Assembly (NCBI GenBank): GCA_009829735.1
Contig: CM020620.1
Coordinates: 26,568,951 to 26,632,950, forward strand
Length of the DNA: 64,000 nt
DNA from: Pyropia yezoensis
Lineage: Eukaryota > Rhodophyta > Bangiophyceae > Bangiales > Bangiaceae
Direction: 5' to 3'
The notes below the pieces were generated by a model. The model was not told the DNA's origin. It searched no databases and saw only the letters and a program-made list of their open reading frames with translations. Both the position numbers and the translations under genes were made by a program. Below, piece after piece: positions 1 through 10,673 of this stretch (position 1 is its first letter; each line of letters starts with the position of its first letter).

Positions 1-257
1 ATTAAAACAGCTGTCACTCAATGCGATCCCGGTCGCGACCTGGTAGCCGGCGAGCATACCTATCATCCAACAGGTGTAGATGGTACGAGCTCTATCAATC
101 TTCGATTACGTACTGCAGCAGCTCACCGTCATCGTCCAGGTTCCACTCCCCGTGCAGGACACACAACACACCCCTCGAATGAACACGGCCCAGCCCACAC
201 CACAGCACCCACACAAAAACTTCCTTTTCCATATCACAAAGCCCTTCCGGATGTGAT

Positions 258-2033
258 CTACTTCTTCGGTCCCAGCATATTCGCCGGGACCACGTGCCGG
301 TGGAACTCCTCCTCGGTCATGTGCCCGAGCGCCACAGCGGCCTGCACCAGCGTGGTGCCCTCGGCGTGGGCCTTCTTGGCGATCGCGGCGGCCTTGTCAT
401 ACCCAATCACCGGGTTCAGCGCCGTCACCAGCATGAGACTCTCCCGCAGCAGCGTCGCCACCCGCTCCTCGTTGACCTTGAGGCCTGCCACGCAGTGCAC
501 CTCAAAAGACCGCGCACTCTCAGCCAACAGCCGGCTCATGTGCAGGACGTTGTGCACCATCATGGGCTTGTACACGTTGAGCTCAAAGTGGCCGTTGCTG
601 CCACCCACCGTGACGGCCACGGCCTCGCCCATCACCTGCGCACACGCCATCGTCACGGCCTCGCACTGGGTTGGGTTGACCTTACCGGGCATGATGGAGC
701 TGCCCGGCTCGTTCTCTGGGAGAGCCAGCTCGCCAAGCCCGCAACGGGGCCCGCTGCCCAGCAGCCGGATGTCGTTGGCCACCTTCATCAGCGACACCGC
801 CGCGCCACTGAGCGACGACGACACCGCAACCAGCGCGTCGTGCGCGGCAAGGGCCTCAAACTTGTTGGGCGCCGGCACAAACGGGAGGCCCGTCAGGCGA
901 GCCACCTCTGCACTAACGGCGGCGTCAAAGCCCGCGGGTGTGTTGAGGCCCGTCCCGACGGCGGTGCCGCCAATGGCCAGCTCGCAAACCCCAGGGAGCG
1001 TCGCCTTGATGCGTGCTACCGCGGAGCGCAGCTGCGCCACGTAGCCACCAAACTCCTGACCAACCGTCAGCGGCACCGCGTCTTGGCAGTGGGTCCGCCC
1101 AATCTTGATAATGTGCGAAAAGGCGGCGGCCTTGGCGTCCAGCGCGTCGGCCAGGGACGTCAGCGCTGGCAGGGTGATGGTGTGCAGCTCGGTGGCCACC
1201 GCAATGTGCATGGCCGTGGGGAAGGTGTCGTTGGAGGACTGGGACTTGTTCACGTGGTCGTTGGGGTGCACCGGCGCCTTGGAGCCCATGGTGCCGCCCA
1301 TGACCTCGATGGCGCGGTTGCTAATCACCTCGTTGGCGTTCATGTTGGTCTGCGTGCCCGAGCCGGTCTGCCATACGACCAGCGGGAAGTGGTCGTCCAG
1401 AGCGCCCGCCGCCACCTCAGCGGCCGCGCCCTCGATCGCGGTGGCCACCTCGTCGGGCAGGCCGTGCTGCCGGTTGACCGTCGCGGCGGCGCCCTTGAGC
1501 ACCCCAAACGCGCGCACAACGGGCAGGGGCATGCGGTCGGTGGAGCGGCAAATGTCAAAGTTCCCAATGGACCGCTGCGTCTGGGCACCCCAGTAGCGGT
1601 CGCTGGGCACCTCGATGGGGCCAAACGTGTCCGTCTCCACCCGCACCCCACCCGGCGACGCCGCCGCCCCAGGCGACCCGTCGTTGGCGCCCTTCGCGGC
1701 CGACGTCATGGCGCGATGGCCCGCCGCCGCGGCGGCAGCGGCAGAAGCGGCAGCGGCGGCAGGGGCGGCCGCAGCGGCTGGCGCGCCCGCGGCGGCTCGG
1801 CGCAACGGCAGTGCCGACGCAACGGCGAGGCCGCGCACGCCACCAAAAACCGGCCGACCCGCCAGACCCGCCACGCCAGAGGAGAGGCTGGCGGCGGCGC
1901 GGACGCTGCCGCTGCGGGGGACAAGAAAAGACGCGGCGGGCGGGGGGGCCGCGCGGCAGAGCACCCGCGGGAGTAGGCGCATGCCCACCACGCGCGCCAC
2001 AAACGCCGTCGCGGGCGGACGTGCCAGCACCAT
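258..2033 (-). CDS. FUM1: Class II fumarate hydratase, mitochondrial-type
   Basis: Reversible hydration of fumarate to malate in the TCA cycle. The mature part contains the class II hallmarks in order: GSGTQTNMN (substrate loop), the TxxHxQ-type stretch [12 protein letters not shown], and the family signature [13 protein letters not shown]. The frame stays open to 2333, but I chose the ATG whose first base is 2033. From there about 100 residues rich in Ala, Arg and Pro precede the catalytic core (which starts near [15 protein letters not shown]) and look like a mitochondrial transit peptide; ATGs at 1982 and 1709 are alternatives. About 590 residues, longer than the usual 460-510 because of the Ala-rich leader. 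No intron is needed. Identification is firm; the start codon and targeting are inferred. Confidence 0.95.
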   Translation of the reverse strand: MVLARPPATAFVARVVGMRLLPRVLCRAAPPPAASFLVPRSGSVRAAASLSSGVAGLAGRPVFGGVRGLAVASALPLRRAAAGAPAAAAAPAAAAASAAAAAAAGHRAMTSAAKGANDGSPGAAASPGGVRVETDTFGPIEVPSDRYWGAQTQRSIGNFDICRSTDRMPLPVVRAFGVLKGAAATVNRQHGLPDEVATAIEGAAAEVAAGALDDHFPLVVWQTGSGTQTNMNANEVISNRAIEVMGGTMGSKAPVHPNDHVNKSQSSNDTFPTAMHIAVATELHTITLPALTSLADALDAKAAAFSHIIKIGRTHCQDAVPLTVGQEFGGYVAQLRSAVARIKATLPGVCELAIGGTAVGTGLNTPAGFDAAVSAEVARLTGLPFVPAPNKFEALAAHDALVAVSSSLSGAAVSLMKVANDIRLLGSGPRCGLGELALPENEPGSSIMPGKVNPTQCEAVTMACAQVMGEAVAVTVGGSNGHFELNVYKPMMVHNVLHMSRLLAESARSFEVHCVAGLKVNEERVATLLRESLMLVTALNPVIGYDKAAAIAKKAHAEGTTLVQAAVALGHMTEEEFHRHVVPANMLGPKK

Positions 2034-2808
2034 GAAGGGGGGGGACGGCACGGGCGGGCGCCGCGGCGACGGGGGGAGGGGCGGGATCCGGCGGGGATCT
2101 CGCCAGCTGGGTGGGCCGGGTGGGAGGGGGGGGAAAGGGGTGCGGTGGGGTCGGGGCAGCACCACTGCGGCGGCGATGCGCGTGCGCCAACCGCGCTGCG
2201 TACACGGCCAAGCCAATCGGCGGGCAGGGGCGGCGTGGGAGGCCAGGCGGTTGCCGTTTTTTTCTTCAGCCCCAAAATCCAGCCTGCGATTGGTGGCTGC
2301 TGGGGAAGGGCGGCCGCACACGCACGCTCGCAAGGGGGCTCAGCAGTGTCGGTGCGACTGAAAAAGGGCTGGATCCACAAAACGTCCGGCTCTTTTTGCG
2401 TGGCACCGACACTCCCGGGTTTCTAGTGGTAGTGGATCTGAGTGTCTGACCCAAGGGGTGACCAATGTGTTAACAAATTGGCATCCACACCTATCAAGCA
2501 AACTAGGATGTATTTGCGACGTGTCCGAGAGTTTGATCCACTTCTGCCCTTCGGCCAGCTCCTCCGTCCGCACCACGCCCTCGTGTTGCCTCGACTTCGC
2601 CTCCCGCTCCCTGGCATCCACCCGCCGTGCCGCGCCCGCGCCCGCGCGTACAACCGGCGCTGGAGCCCCTCTCGCCGCGTCCTTTCCCCCCTCCTCTCTT
2701 CCTTTTCCCCCCCCCTCTCTTACATTGTTCCTTCCACCCAGCGGTGGGGCGCGACGCTACCCTCCCCTCCCCCCACTGTCCCCCCCCGCACCCCCCCCCC
2801 CCCCCGCC

Positions 2809-3689
2809 ATGGGGTTGTCTGCCAAGCAGCGGCGCGCCGACTTTACCGCCGAGATGACCCGCGCCACCACCGCCCGCACCGCCCACCTCTACGCCGTCGC
2901 CCACCTGCTCGTGGCGCCCGCCCCCGGTGCGGCGGCGAACGCCGGCCAGGACCTGCTGGCGCTGGCGGCGCGGCAGGTGCCGCCGCCCCACCCCATCACC
3001 ACCGCCGACCTGTGCCCGTCGTGTGGGGCGCCCGCACTGCCGTCCCTGCTGCCGTCGGCGGCGGCGGGGCCGGCGGTCACCGGAGGGGGTTCCCCGCCGG
3101 CGGCGACCGCCGCATCGGCAGCGTCGGGGGGGGGGGGGGGGGGGGGGCGGGCACCCCCGCCCTGGCCCCAACCGCCCGCTGCCGGCGGCTGGGCCGGCAC
3201 CGCCACCACCGCGGCCGCCCGCGGGCGGCGGTGCGCGTGCGTACCTGCGGCCAGTGCGGGACGGTGGGCCGGGCGGGGGGTGTGCGGCCGGCCGAGCGCG
3301 CCGCGCCGGCGGCGGCCGCCCGCGCCGCCGCCGCCGCCGCGACGGCGGCGGCGGCGGCGGTTGCCGCCGCGTCGCGGCGGCGCAGTCTGGGCGGCGGCGG
3401 CGGCGGCGGCGGCGATGGGGGCGGGGGAGCGGGTGGGGGGGGTGGCAGGCGCATTGGGGGGGGCAAGACCCCTGTGCGGCACCCGCTGCGGGGGGCGGCC
3501 GCCGGCGGCGCTGCGCTCACCACCCCCGTGGCGGCGGGGGTTGTGGCTGGCGGGGGGGCGGCGCCGTCGGCCAAGCGGCGGCGCCGACGGCGGCAAGGGG
3601 CGTCCCCAGCGGCGGCGGCGGGCGCTTCGCCGGCCACGCCGGCCACCCCCGGCGGGCTGGGCGCGTCGTTCCTCTTCTCGCCCCTCTAA
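2809..3689 (+). CDS. Rpr2/Rpp21/SNM1-like zinc-ribbon protein, frame broken at a poly-G run
   Basis: The ATG at 2809 opens a helical N-terminus (MGLSAKQRRADFTAEMTR) with a LYAVAHLL helix, then a first metal-binding knuckle, LCPSCG. The second knuckle, RTCGQCG, together with a basic low-complexity tail ending PGGLGASFLFSPL, is in a different frame. The switch lies around the pure G run near 3127-3147. The order helix, CPxCG, basic strand, CxxCG, basic tail is the layout of the RNase P/MRP subunit family Rpr2/Rpp21/SNM1, which processes pre-tRNA or pre-rRNA in the nucleus. The break may be a homopolymer miscount, a genuine frameshift, or a short intron. Long Ala/Gly/Arg repeats make the tail uninformative. 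The family call is tentative. Confidence 0.42.
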
Positions 3690-3872
3690 GACTGGACCCC
3701 CCCCCCCCCCCCCACCTGTGACTCACAGGCTGTGAGTTGGTTGCGGTGGTGGTCTTCCTCGTTGCTGTTGGCCGCCCCGCCGCCGCTGCCACCACCGCCG
3801 TGGCGGCGCAGTCGGGTGCGGCGGGGGCGCCCGCCTCACGGGGCGTGGTAGAGATGGGTGGCACCAGCCTCT

Positions 3873-3906
<34 letters not shown>

Positions 3907-4560
3907 GGCCCGAGGTGGGGTGTGGCCCCCCTGCCCCTGCCTACTCTCCGCGGCGGTGGTGCCGCCGCATTGGCGGCGCGGGCGCACGGCCCGGGGGGGG
4001 GCGTGGGAGCGCGCTGGTGGGCGTCGACCCTGCGGGGGGCGCTCGCCCACTGGCTGGCGGTGCGCGTCGCGGGGCCGCGCCAGCGGGGTGACGCCCGCCG
4101 CCGCCGCCGCCGCCTCCGTCGTGGTAGAGTGCCCGTCGCCGGCGGGTAGCCCTCTGTCCGGTGGCCGTTCTGACGGCGCGCTGCCGTGGAAGGGGATGTG
4201 CGCTTAGGGAACGCGGCGGCGGCGGCGGGGATGTCCCCGCTGTGGGCAGTCTGGTCATTTTGCGTCCCGGCCGGGGGTACCTACCCCTCCGTGGGGAGTG
4301 GCCCCTAGCTGCGTCGGCGCCCTGGCGGGGGCGGCCGCTGGGACGGGGGGCGGCGGCCCCCCGGCCGCCGCCGCTGCTGCGGCGGCGGCGCCACACGACA
4401 GGCGGGTGCGCGTGGGAGGCCGGCGCACAGGGGGGCTGGAAAGTGGGTTGTTGGGGGGCGGGAGGGACGGGGAGGCGGCGGGGCTGCCGATCCCTACCGA
4501 CAGCACGGGTGGGCCCGTCTGTGAAACCCAGGATGCACCGACACGGCCGTTTTTCCATTG

Positions 4561-4591
4561 CGAGAGTCTCGCTGCGCTCTCGCAGCGAGAC
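4561..4591. repeat. Perfect 11-bp hairpin
   Basis: Arms GTCTCGCTGCG (4566-4576) and CGCAGCGAGAC (4581-4591) are exactly complementary around the 4-base loop CTCT. It lies in the non-coding, very GC-rich stretch 3690-4979, in which I see no supported gene, only shadow frames of GGC-type repeats. Confidence 0.5.
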
Positions 4592-4628
4592 GTGTCGTGG
4601 GGCGGCGGACCTGCGGGCGCACCCCCTG

Positions 4629-4716
4629 CCTCCCACGTTGGTAACGACGGCGGTCAGCCACGAGAACAAGTCCGCACCCCCTCCCTCCCACATGGGAAAC
4701 GACGGCGGCCAGCCAC
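4629..4716. repeat. Imperfect two-copy direct repeat, 55-bp spacing
   Basis: A roughly 31-bp segment running from TCCCAC through AACGACGGCGG to CAGCCAC occurs at 4631-4661 and again at 4686-4716 with a few substitutions. It is in the same gene-free stretch as the 4561 hairpin. Function unknown. Confidence 0.5.
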
Positions 4717-4979
4717 AATGAAAAGCCCCACGCGGCCCCACGAGGCAGGGCGGCGGCGGCACACGAGGGACTCGCATGGACACGATCTATTTTTTTTTTT
4801 TTGGATCCATCAATGGCTGCCCCCGCTGCAGTGTGCACTCTACCCAAAACGGTGGGGGGTAGATCCGTGGGCCCCCTAGAGGGCCCTGCGCAGTCATCCG
4901 CTTGGCGGTGAAACGGCACGGGGCTCTGAGCGGAGGCGCCCCCCCCCCCCCCCCCTTCCTTGCGGCGTCGCGCCGCCCC

Positions 4980-5842
4980 TCAGCACCGCTCAGGGGGCTG
5001 AAACCAGACGGTGTTGGAGCCGTCCCAGTTTGGATAGCACCCCCGAAAGGCCCACGTGTTCCACCCCCGCGCCGCCGTGGTGAACCGCCCCGACCGAAAG
5101 AGAAAGACATCGGTTTTGGGGAAGTTGGGGTAACGGTAACTAAAGACGAGGCCCTTAAAGTCGGCCGTCGACCGTGGGGTGTTGTTGGCATTGGAGAGCA
5201 AGACTATATAAGGGAGGGAGGGGGGGGACGGGGGGGGGTGGGGGGGGGCGGTTGGGGGCGTCCGAGGAAGAGACCACCACCAGACAAAGTGAAGGGATCC
5301 GCAGGGTGTAGGGGGTAACAGCAGCGGCGCACCAATCGAGAGGGGGCCCCACAGAGGTGCCATGTATCGTTAGCACAGCACTCATAGCCCAGATGGGGGT
5401 GCGCGCCGGGTTACCCAACCACCGCTCTGTCGTTTGGCCATCCCCTCTGGTCGCCAGGAGGCGACACGCCCCCCCAACTCATTCCGTCAACCGCCGCACA
5501 GAAAAAACTCCCCCAAAAAAACCACCTTCGACCCAGCGCACTGTTGTAAAAGTCGCCCACGGTGCCGCCCTTGACGGGGAAGCTGGCCAAGGCACGGAGG
5601 ACGGCCTTGGCCACCGTCTCGGCGTGCACCTTGGGCACCCCCCGGATGGCCTGGACGACGTGGTAGTACAGCGCGCGCTCGTTGATGATGGGCATGCGGG
5701 GGGAGCCCAGCGCCTCCTTGACCGACCCCCCCGCGGGCAGCGGGCCCCCACCGCGGACGTTGGCTGCTGCCGACACGGCGATCAGCAGCAGCAGCAGGGC
5801 CACGGGCAGCAAGACCGCAGCACAGGGCGTTTTGCGCGCCAT
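4980..5842 (-). CDS. Small secreted protein, two exons, unrecognised family
   Basis: The ATG at 5842 starts a classical signal peptide (MARKTPCAAVLLPVALLLLLI..AANV). Exon 1 ends near 5533 at a GT (CTG-G/GT); exon 2 starts at 5203 after a pyrimidine-rich tract ending TATATAG and stops at 4980. The joined length is 534 nt, in phase, giving 177 residues. Exon 2 is protein-like in composition (ADFKGLVFSYRYPNF.., RGWNTWAFRGCYPNWDG.., ending PPERC), whereas the read-through of the intron is poly-Pro. The intron would be about 330 bp. A second possible donor lies at 5525. The mature protein has a helical half (RALYYHVVQAIRGVPKVHAE) and a Trp/aromatic-rich half with two cysteines. I do not recognise the family; secretion and splicing are inferred. 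Confidence 0.5.
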
Positions 5843-7460
5843 GATGGGAAAAGGTTGGGAGAGAGGGATGGTATGTAGTGGCGGGGGGGGGGGGGGAGGG
5901 GGCAGACACGCACGGAACACTTGCACGGGAGCCTTTGGAGCTCCCCCCACCTCCGGCGACTGGTGGCCAAGCTGTAGAAATAGTGGGCTCGAGGGCCGCG
6001 CCGCGGGGAAGCGTGTGCGCAGCGCCCGTCCTTGCAGGGCGCAACGGCCACCCAGAGGGTAGCACCCGCCACCTGCACATGCGGCTTGAGGGGTATGTAG
6101 GGGAAGGCGCGTCGGGAGGAGAGGGCCCCCTCCACACACACCCCGCCGAGCACGGCAAAAAAAAAGGCGGTGGGTGCCGAGGAGACGGAAACAGCGTTGC
6201 GTGAACACGTGGGCGGCGCGCCGCCGCAGCGGCAGCTACGCGGCCCACCGTGGACCATCCATGTGTGTGTGTAGATTTGTCATAACAGTCGCAACGCTGC
6301 TTTACGTTCTGGACTTCCCAACATGCATCGTGCAGGCGGACAAAGAAGCTTGCGCCGGCGGCCGGTCGGTCTCTACGTACTCGTCGCCATGGCCACGTGC
6401 CCTGGTGGCAACAAAGACGCTCTGCTGTAATACTCGGATTGAACAGAGCGGGGGGATGCGTCGGCTGCTGACTCGCCTGCTTTCTCATCATGCGCCGTTG
6501 CATGGACGCCCTTCGCGAAAAGTGACGGCGCAGCGCCCGCGGTGGGGCGGGCAGAGGATATCCCGCGTGTAGGTAGGTACAGTATCGGGGTACACACGAA
6601 GGCGGTCCGCTCCGTGCGATCCCACCGGATCGCTACGTATGTACCTGCGCGTCGTCCGGGCACCCCAAACCCCGCCCGTTGCCGACCATGCGCCCGTCGA
6701 TCATTGGCGGCCGGTGGATGATGATGCTGATCCAGCGCATCCCCGCACCCCCTCGCTGACACTCACCGCTGCCAGCCGGGGGGGGGGCCCGTCCCCAAGC
6801 AGGCCCCCCCGCCCGGGGGGGGGGCGGACCCATACCGCTCGCCAGCCGTGGAAGAGCCAAGGAAGGGGGCGGGCGGTGGAGGGGGGGGGGCTCGCTCGGC
6901 CGGGATGCGCCCTGCGCGGGGTGGGGCGGCCTTTGGATGGCGAACCCCGGCCTCGGGCCACACAGTGTGTGTGGGCACACACAGCCGGGAGCGGGGTGAA
7001 TGGCGTCCTGCCCCAGCCACCCGTGCATCGTCTGCACCGACGTTGCGCTGGCGGGGTGGACCCCTCTTTTTCAAGTCCATTTGTCTCGTGTGGGGGGGAG
7101 CGGTTGCGGTCCCCCCGCGGGGGGGACCGCAAACCCCACACTGTTAGTCTGGTTTGTATGACACAGTCATTGAATTGTCTGTACAGTACATACGTACAAC
7201 CTACCGTATGGAGCGAGACCTCCCGTCTCGTCGCGGCGGTGCCCCTCTGTCCCACGCCAAAGCCCCGTGGCAACACCCACGATTCCCGCGAGTGACGCGG
7301 TGGCCCTTGCCGAGCGGCTGCGAGCAGGTCGTCGCCAGAGGCGGCAGTGTGCGACCGACGCACTTGTGTGACCCGTCCCCGCCTTCCTCCCCCACCGCTA
7401 AGCGCACACGGGTACATGTGTGTATACAGAGACGGGACCGCCGCCGACGTCGCCACCCTT
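5843..7460. other. Gene-free stretch
   Basis: No reading frame here has a convincing composition or motif. The region between the divergent genes at 5842 (-) and 7638 (+) should hold both promoters. It includes a G-run near 5883-5894 and an imperfect GC-rich inverted repeat at 7106-7130 (CGGTCCCCCCGCG/GGGGGGACCG). Confidence 0.4.
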
Positions 7461-7465
7461 GCGTC

Positions 7466-7572
7466 CCCTCTAGCGAGACACTCACGCAAACTCCCCACCT
7501 CCCCTCTAGCGAGACACTCACGCACACTCCCCACCTCCCCTCTAGCGAGACACTCACGCAAACTCCCCACCC
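7466..7572 (+). repeat. Three tandem 36-bp units in the 5' leader
   Basis: The core TAGCGAGACACTCACGCA begins at 7471, 7507 and 7543, an exact 36-bp period with one A/C difference in the middle copy. The array ends about 65 bp before the ATG at 7638, so it is probably in the promoter or 5' UTR of that gene. The unit is a multiple of three and is open in frame (SPLARHSRKLPT-type units), but nothing else supports an N-terminal extension. Confidence 0.8.
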
Positions 7573-7637
7573 CCACTCCCTCCATTCCCTCTCCCCCTCA
7601 CGCACCTCTTTCTCACCCCACCGCCCCGCCCGCCGCC

Positions 7638-10613
7638 ATGCCCTGCCCGTCCCGGCGCCATGGTCGGCCGTGGGCGGGTGCGTTTGCTGGCGCTTCAGCG
7701 CCGGCCATTGCCTGGGCGATGGTGGCGGCGACGGCCGCAGCCGCCGCCGCCGCCGCCGCCGCCACCCTCCCCGTCCCCCCCCCGGTGGCCGTGACCCGCC
7801 CTGCGGGGCCAAGCCCAACAGCAGGCCAGAGCGCCCCCGCCGTCGGCGCACCAGCAGCAGGCGGTGGCGGTGGGGACAGCGCGGGGCCGCCGACGCTGCC
7901 CGCCCCCCCCCGCGCCGCCGTGGCGGCCGTTGGCGGCGCCTCAACAACCCCCCCCCGCCCCCCAGCGGCCGCGGAGGTGTCTGCGCAGGCGGCCGTAATG
8001 GCCGCCTTTGGCAGCGCCCCCGCCGGCCTCCACCACCTACCGTCGCTGGCGTGCGACACGGCCGGCCCCATCACGGCCGACGGGCGGCGGGGGTGGTGGC
8101 TGCTGGCGCCTGCGGCCGGCGACGGCGGCAACGGCAGCGGCGACGACGGCGGCAGCGGCGGTGTCCAGCTCCGCCGCCGCCTCATCCCCGCGGGGACCGG
8201 CAGCTGCGCGTCGCCGGTGGAGCAGGTGGGGGTCTTTGGTGGTGCCGCCGCGCCAGACGCCGATGGCGGCACGGGTGGGGGGGGCGGCGGCGGGGCCGCC
8301 ACGCCCCGCCCGTCGCCCGATGGCGGCCGCCGCGTCGAAGGGGGGGGCGCGGGCGCGCCCACCGAGGGGGGGGGAGCGCCGGGGGGGGACGATCCAGAGG
8401 GGGCGCTGGTCCCCACAACCCCCGTGAGGCGAACGGCGTTTGCGGCGCGGCTGGCCACCTTTCTGGACCACCCCATCAGCGGCCGTTTCCTCACCGACCT
8501 CAGGTGGGTGCCCCTCCCCCGCGACGATGGCGGCGGCGCCGCCGGTGGCGGCGGGCCGGGGGGGCGGCGCGGGGCGGCGGCGGGCCCGCTGGTGCACGGC
8601 CCCACCGCCGCGCGGCTGCTCACCTACACGTACAACACGCTGGCGGGGGCGGTGGCGCGGACGTCGGGCGCGTTTGACGTCCTCGGCGTCTCCCGCGTGA
8701 CGGTGGGCGTGTGCCTCCGCAACGACTGCGCCGACGCGTCGGCGGTGGCGCTGGCGGCGGCGCAGGGGCGGGACATGGCGGGCCAGCTGCCCCTGCTGAC
8801 TGTCGCGGGGGACACCGCCGCCCCGCCGCCCAGACCAGACCTGGGGGGGGGGATCCCGACACCGCCGCCGCCGCCATCCCACCACCAGACCGTCTCCATG
8901 GTCGACGACGACGTGCTGTCGCTGGGCCGCGCCGTCCTGGCAGACCCGGCGTGGCTAGGCGTCGTCCCCATCCCCGCCCCCACCGACGACGCCGCCGAAA
9001 CGCCGGCCGCCTCCCCCGCCTCTCCCGCCGCCAGTGGCGACGGCGGCGGCGGCGGCGGCAGTGGGAGCCCGTGGAAGCTCATGGCGCAGGTGGCGCTCAA
9101 CGTGGGCGCCGACGACAATGGCCTCTGCGGCGGCAACTCCGAAGGCTGTGGCGCCCTCGACAGCCGCGACCCCGGCGGGCCGCCGCCGCCGCCACCCCAG
9201 CGGGGGCCCACCGGCACCTACGCGCTGGGGATGGCGGCCACCGACGCGTCGCGGGCGTGGCTTCCCTCCATAGCGGCGGTGCTGTGCCACCCCCCCGCCG
9301 CGTCGTTTGTGCGCTCCCGCCGGGAGACGCTGTGTGGCGGGGCGCCGCTGCCACGGGCGCGCGGCGGCGCAGACGATGCTGCTGCCGCCGCCGCCGAGGC
9401 GCCCATCAGGGGTCCGCCAACGGGACCCCCCCCCCGGGCAGAGGGGGTGGAGGTGGCGCCCCTGACGGGCGCCGCGGCGAGCGCGCGGGCCAACGCCCGC
9501 CGCAGCGAGTGGCTCATCGCCCCCCGCAGCCCGGGGGTGGATGAGATCCCCCTGCTGGCCGTCTGCCCCCCGCTGGACGTGGAGCTCGTCACCGAGCCGG
9601 CGCGGTCGGTGGGGCGCCCCGCCTGGGTGGCCGCCCGCGGCGGGCGGGAGGTGAACCCGCGGTCGCCCGCGGAGCGTGCGCTCGCCGCCGCCACCGTGCC
9701 ATGCACGTGGAACGTGTCGGCGGTGCTGCCGCACGAGGCGGAGCTCCCCGAAACGGTCCTCGTCGCCGTCTCCAGCTCCGTGCGGCGCACCCACCTGGCG
9801 GCGGTGGAGGAGGACCTCCGCCGCCTGAGCGTCTCGTACGACAGCCGGGCGTTTGCCGAGGCGCCGCCGCCCGACCCGGCGACGGTTGGGTCCATTGTGC
9901 TGGCGCTGATCGTGCTCGTGCCCGAGGCGATTGCCCTCCTCACCGTCTACCTGTCCGCGCCGGTGGTGACCCGCCGGGAGGCGGGCGTCGTGGCGCTCGT
10001 CTTTGCGGCGGGCCTCGTCTCCACCGGTGGCATCGTGTCGCTGGCTGCGACAGAGGTGGCGGGCGCCGCGTGGCGCGCGTCGTCGGTGCGGGACGGGGTG
10101 CGGCTGGACCTGGGGCGCAACGCGTCCCGCTGGGGGGCCGACCGGTACGACGCGTTTGTGGAGCGGGGCAACTCGCTCGCGGGCGTGGCCGTCTACCACA
10201 CCCAGACGCTGGTGGTGGTCGCCCGCACGGGCTACCACCCGGCGCGCATGGTGGGCCTCGCCGCCGCGTCGGTGGGCGTCTACCTCGCCCTGTCGGGAGT
10301 GATGGGCGCGCTGGTGGTGCGGAGCATCCGCCGCCGCCACTGGCGCCGGCGGCTGCTGCCGCCGCCGCTAGATGCGGCGACGGCGGCGGCGGGCGACGCC
10401 CCGCCGGAAAAGGGGGAGGGGTGGGAGTGGGAGTGGGGGGGGGACAGCACCGCCGTGGCGGCGCCGGCAGGCAAGCCCCAATCGGCGGCGGCGGCGGCAC
10501 TGGGACGGCTGTGGCGGCGGCGGCCAGACGGCCCGCCACGGGCGCCCGGGGGGGAGGCGAGCGAGGGGTGGTTGCCTGGCGACGACGAGCCGCCCGCGGG
10601 CGCTTTGAAATAG
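7638..10613 (+). CDS. Large surface membrane protein A with a C-terminal multi-pass domain
   Basis: Single uninterrupted frame of 991 residues from the ATG at 7638. An N-terminal hydrophobic segment (AIAWAMVAATAAAAA) looks like a signal peptide or anchor. It is followed by a long ectodomain with Gly/Ala/Pro low-complexity inserts and paired cysteines (VTVGVCLRNDCADAS, DDNGLCGGNSEGCG). The C-terminal third has about three membrane helices (GSIVLALIVLVPEAIALL; VVALVFAAGLVSTGGIVSL; VGLAAASVGVYLALSGVMG), then a basic cytosolic RRRHWRRR tail. It is clearly homologous to the six-exon gene at 12,630-15,158: both share GVCLxxxC, a WNxSA motif before the helices, and the order helix-helix-loop-helix-RRR. 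No family name can be given with confidence; the GVCLxxxC element is only faintly reminiscent of NRF-type ectodomains. Probably plasma-membrane or secretory pathway. Confidence 0.7.
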   Translation: MPCPSRRHGRPWAGAFAGASAPAIAWAMVAATAAAAAAAAAATLPVPPPVAVTRPAGPSPTAGQSAPAVGAPAAGGGGGDSAGPPTLPAPPRAAVAAVGGASTTPPRPPAAAEVSAQAAVMAAFGSAPAGLHHLPSLACDTAGPITADGRRGWWLLAPAAGDGGNGSGDDGGSGGVQLRRRLIPAGTGSCASPVEQVGVFGGAAAPDADGGTGGGGGGGAATPRPSPDGGRRVEGGGAGAPTEGGGAPGGDDPEGALVPTTPVRRTAFAARLATFLDHPISGRFLTDLRWVPLPRDDGGGAAGGGGPGGRRGAAAGPLVHGPTAARLLTYTYNTLAGAVARTSGAFDVLGVSRVTVGVCLRNDCADASAVALAAAQGRDMAGQLPLLTVAGDTAAPPPRPDLGGGIPTPPPPPSHHQTVSMVDDDVLSLGRAVLADPAWLGVVPIPAPTDDAAETPAASPASPAASGDGGGGGGSGSPWKLMAQVALNVGADDNGLCGGNSEGCGALDSRDPGGPPPPPPQRGPTGTYALGMAATDASRAWLPSIAAVLCHPPAASFVRSRRETLCGGAPLPRARGGADDAAAAAAEAPIRGPPTGPPPRAEGVEVAPLTGAAASARANARRSEWLIAPRSPGVDEIPLLAVCPPLDVELVTEPARSVGRPAWVAARGGREVNPRSPAERALAAATVPCTWNVSAVLPHEAELPETVLVAVSSSVRRTHLAAVEEDLRRLSVSYDSRAFAEAPPPDPATVGSIVLALIVLVPEAIALLTVYLSAPVVTRREAGVVALVFAAGLVSTGGIVSLAATEVAGAAWRASSVRDGVRLDLGRNASRWGADRYDAFVERGNSLAGVAVYHTQTLVVVARTGYHPARMVGLAAASVGVYLALSGVMGALVVRSIRRRHWRRRLLPPPLDAATAAAGDAPPEKGEGWEWEWGGDSTAVAAPAGKPQSAAAAALGRLWRRRPDGPPRAPGGEASEGWLPGDDEPPAGALK

Positions 10614-10673
10614 AAAGTCAAAGGGCCCTGGTCCCTCCTTTTTCCTCTCTCTTTGGGCCTTGACTTCGTGTTC

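Noticed and set aside
294..1976. Long plus-strand ORF (560 codons) over fumarase
   Set aside because: Antisense shadow of the GC-rich fumarase frame; no motif, Arg/His/Gly-rich composition.
7347..7637. Extension of membrane protein A upstream through the 36-bp repeats
   Set aside because: The added residues are Pro/Ser-rich repeat with no signal peptide; the ATG at 7638 precedes a proper hydrophobic N-terminus.
8955..10340. 461-codon minus-strand ORF
   Set aside because: Shadow of membrane protein A; composition is that of the complement of GC-rich codons.
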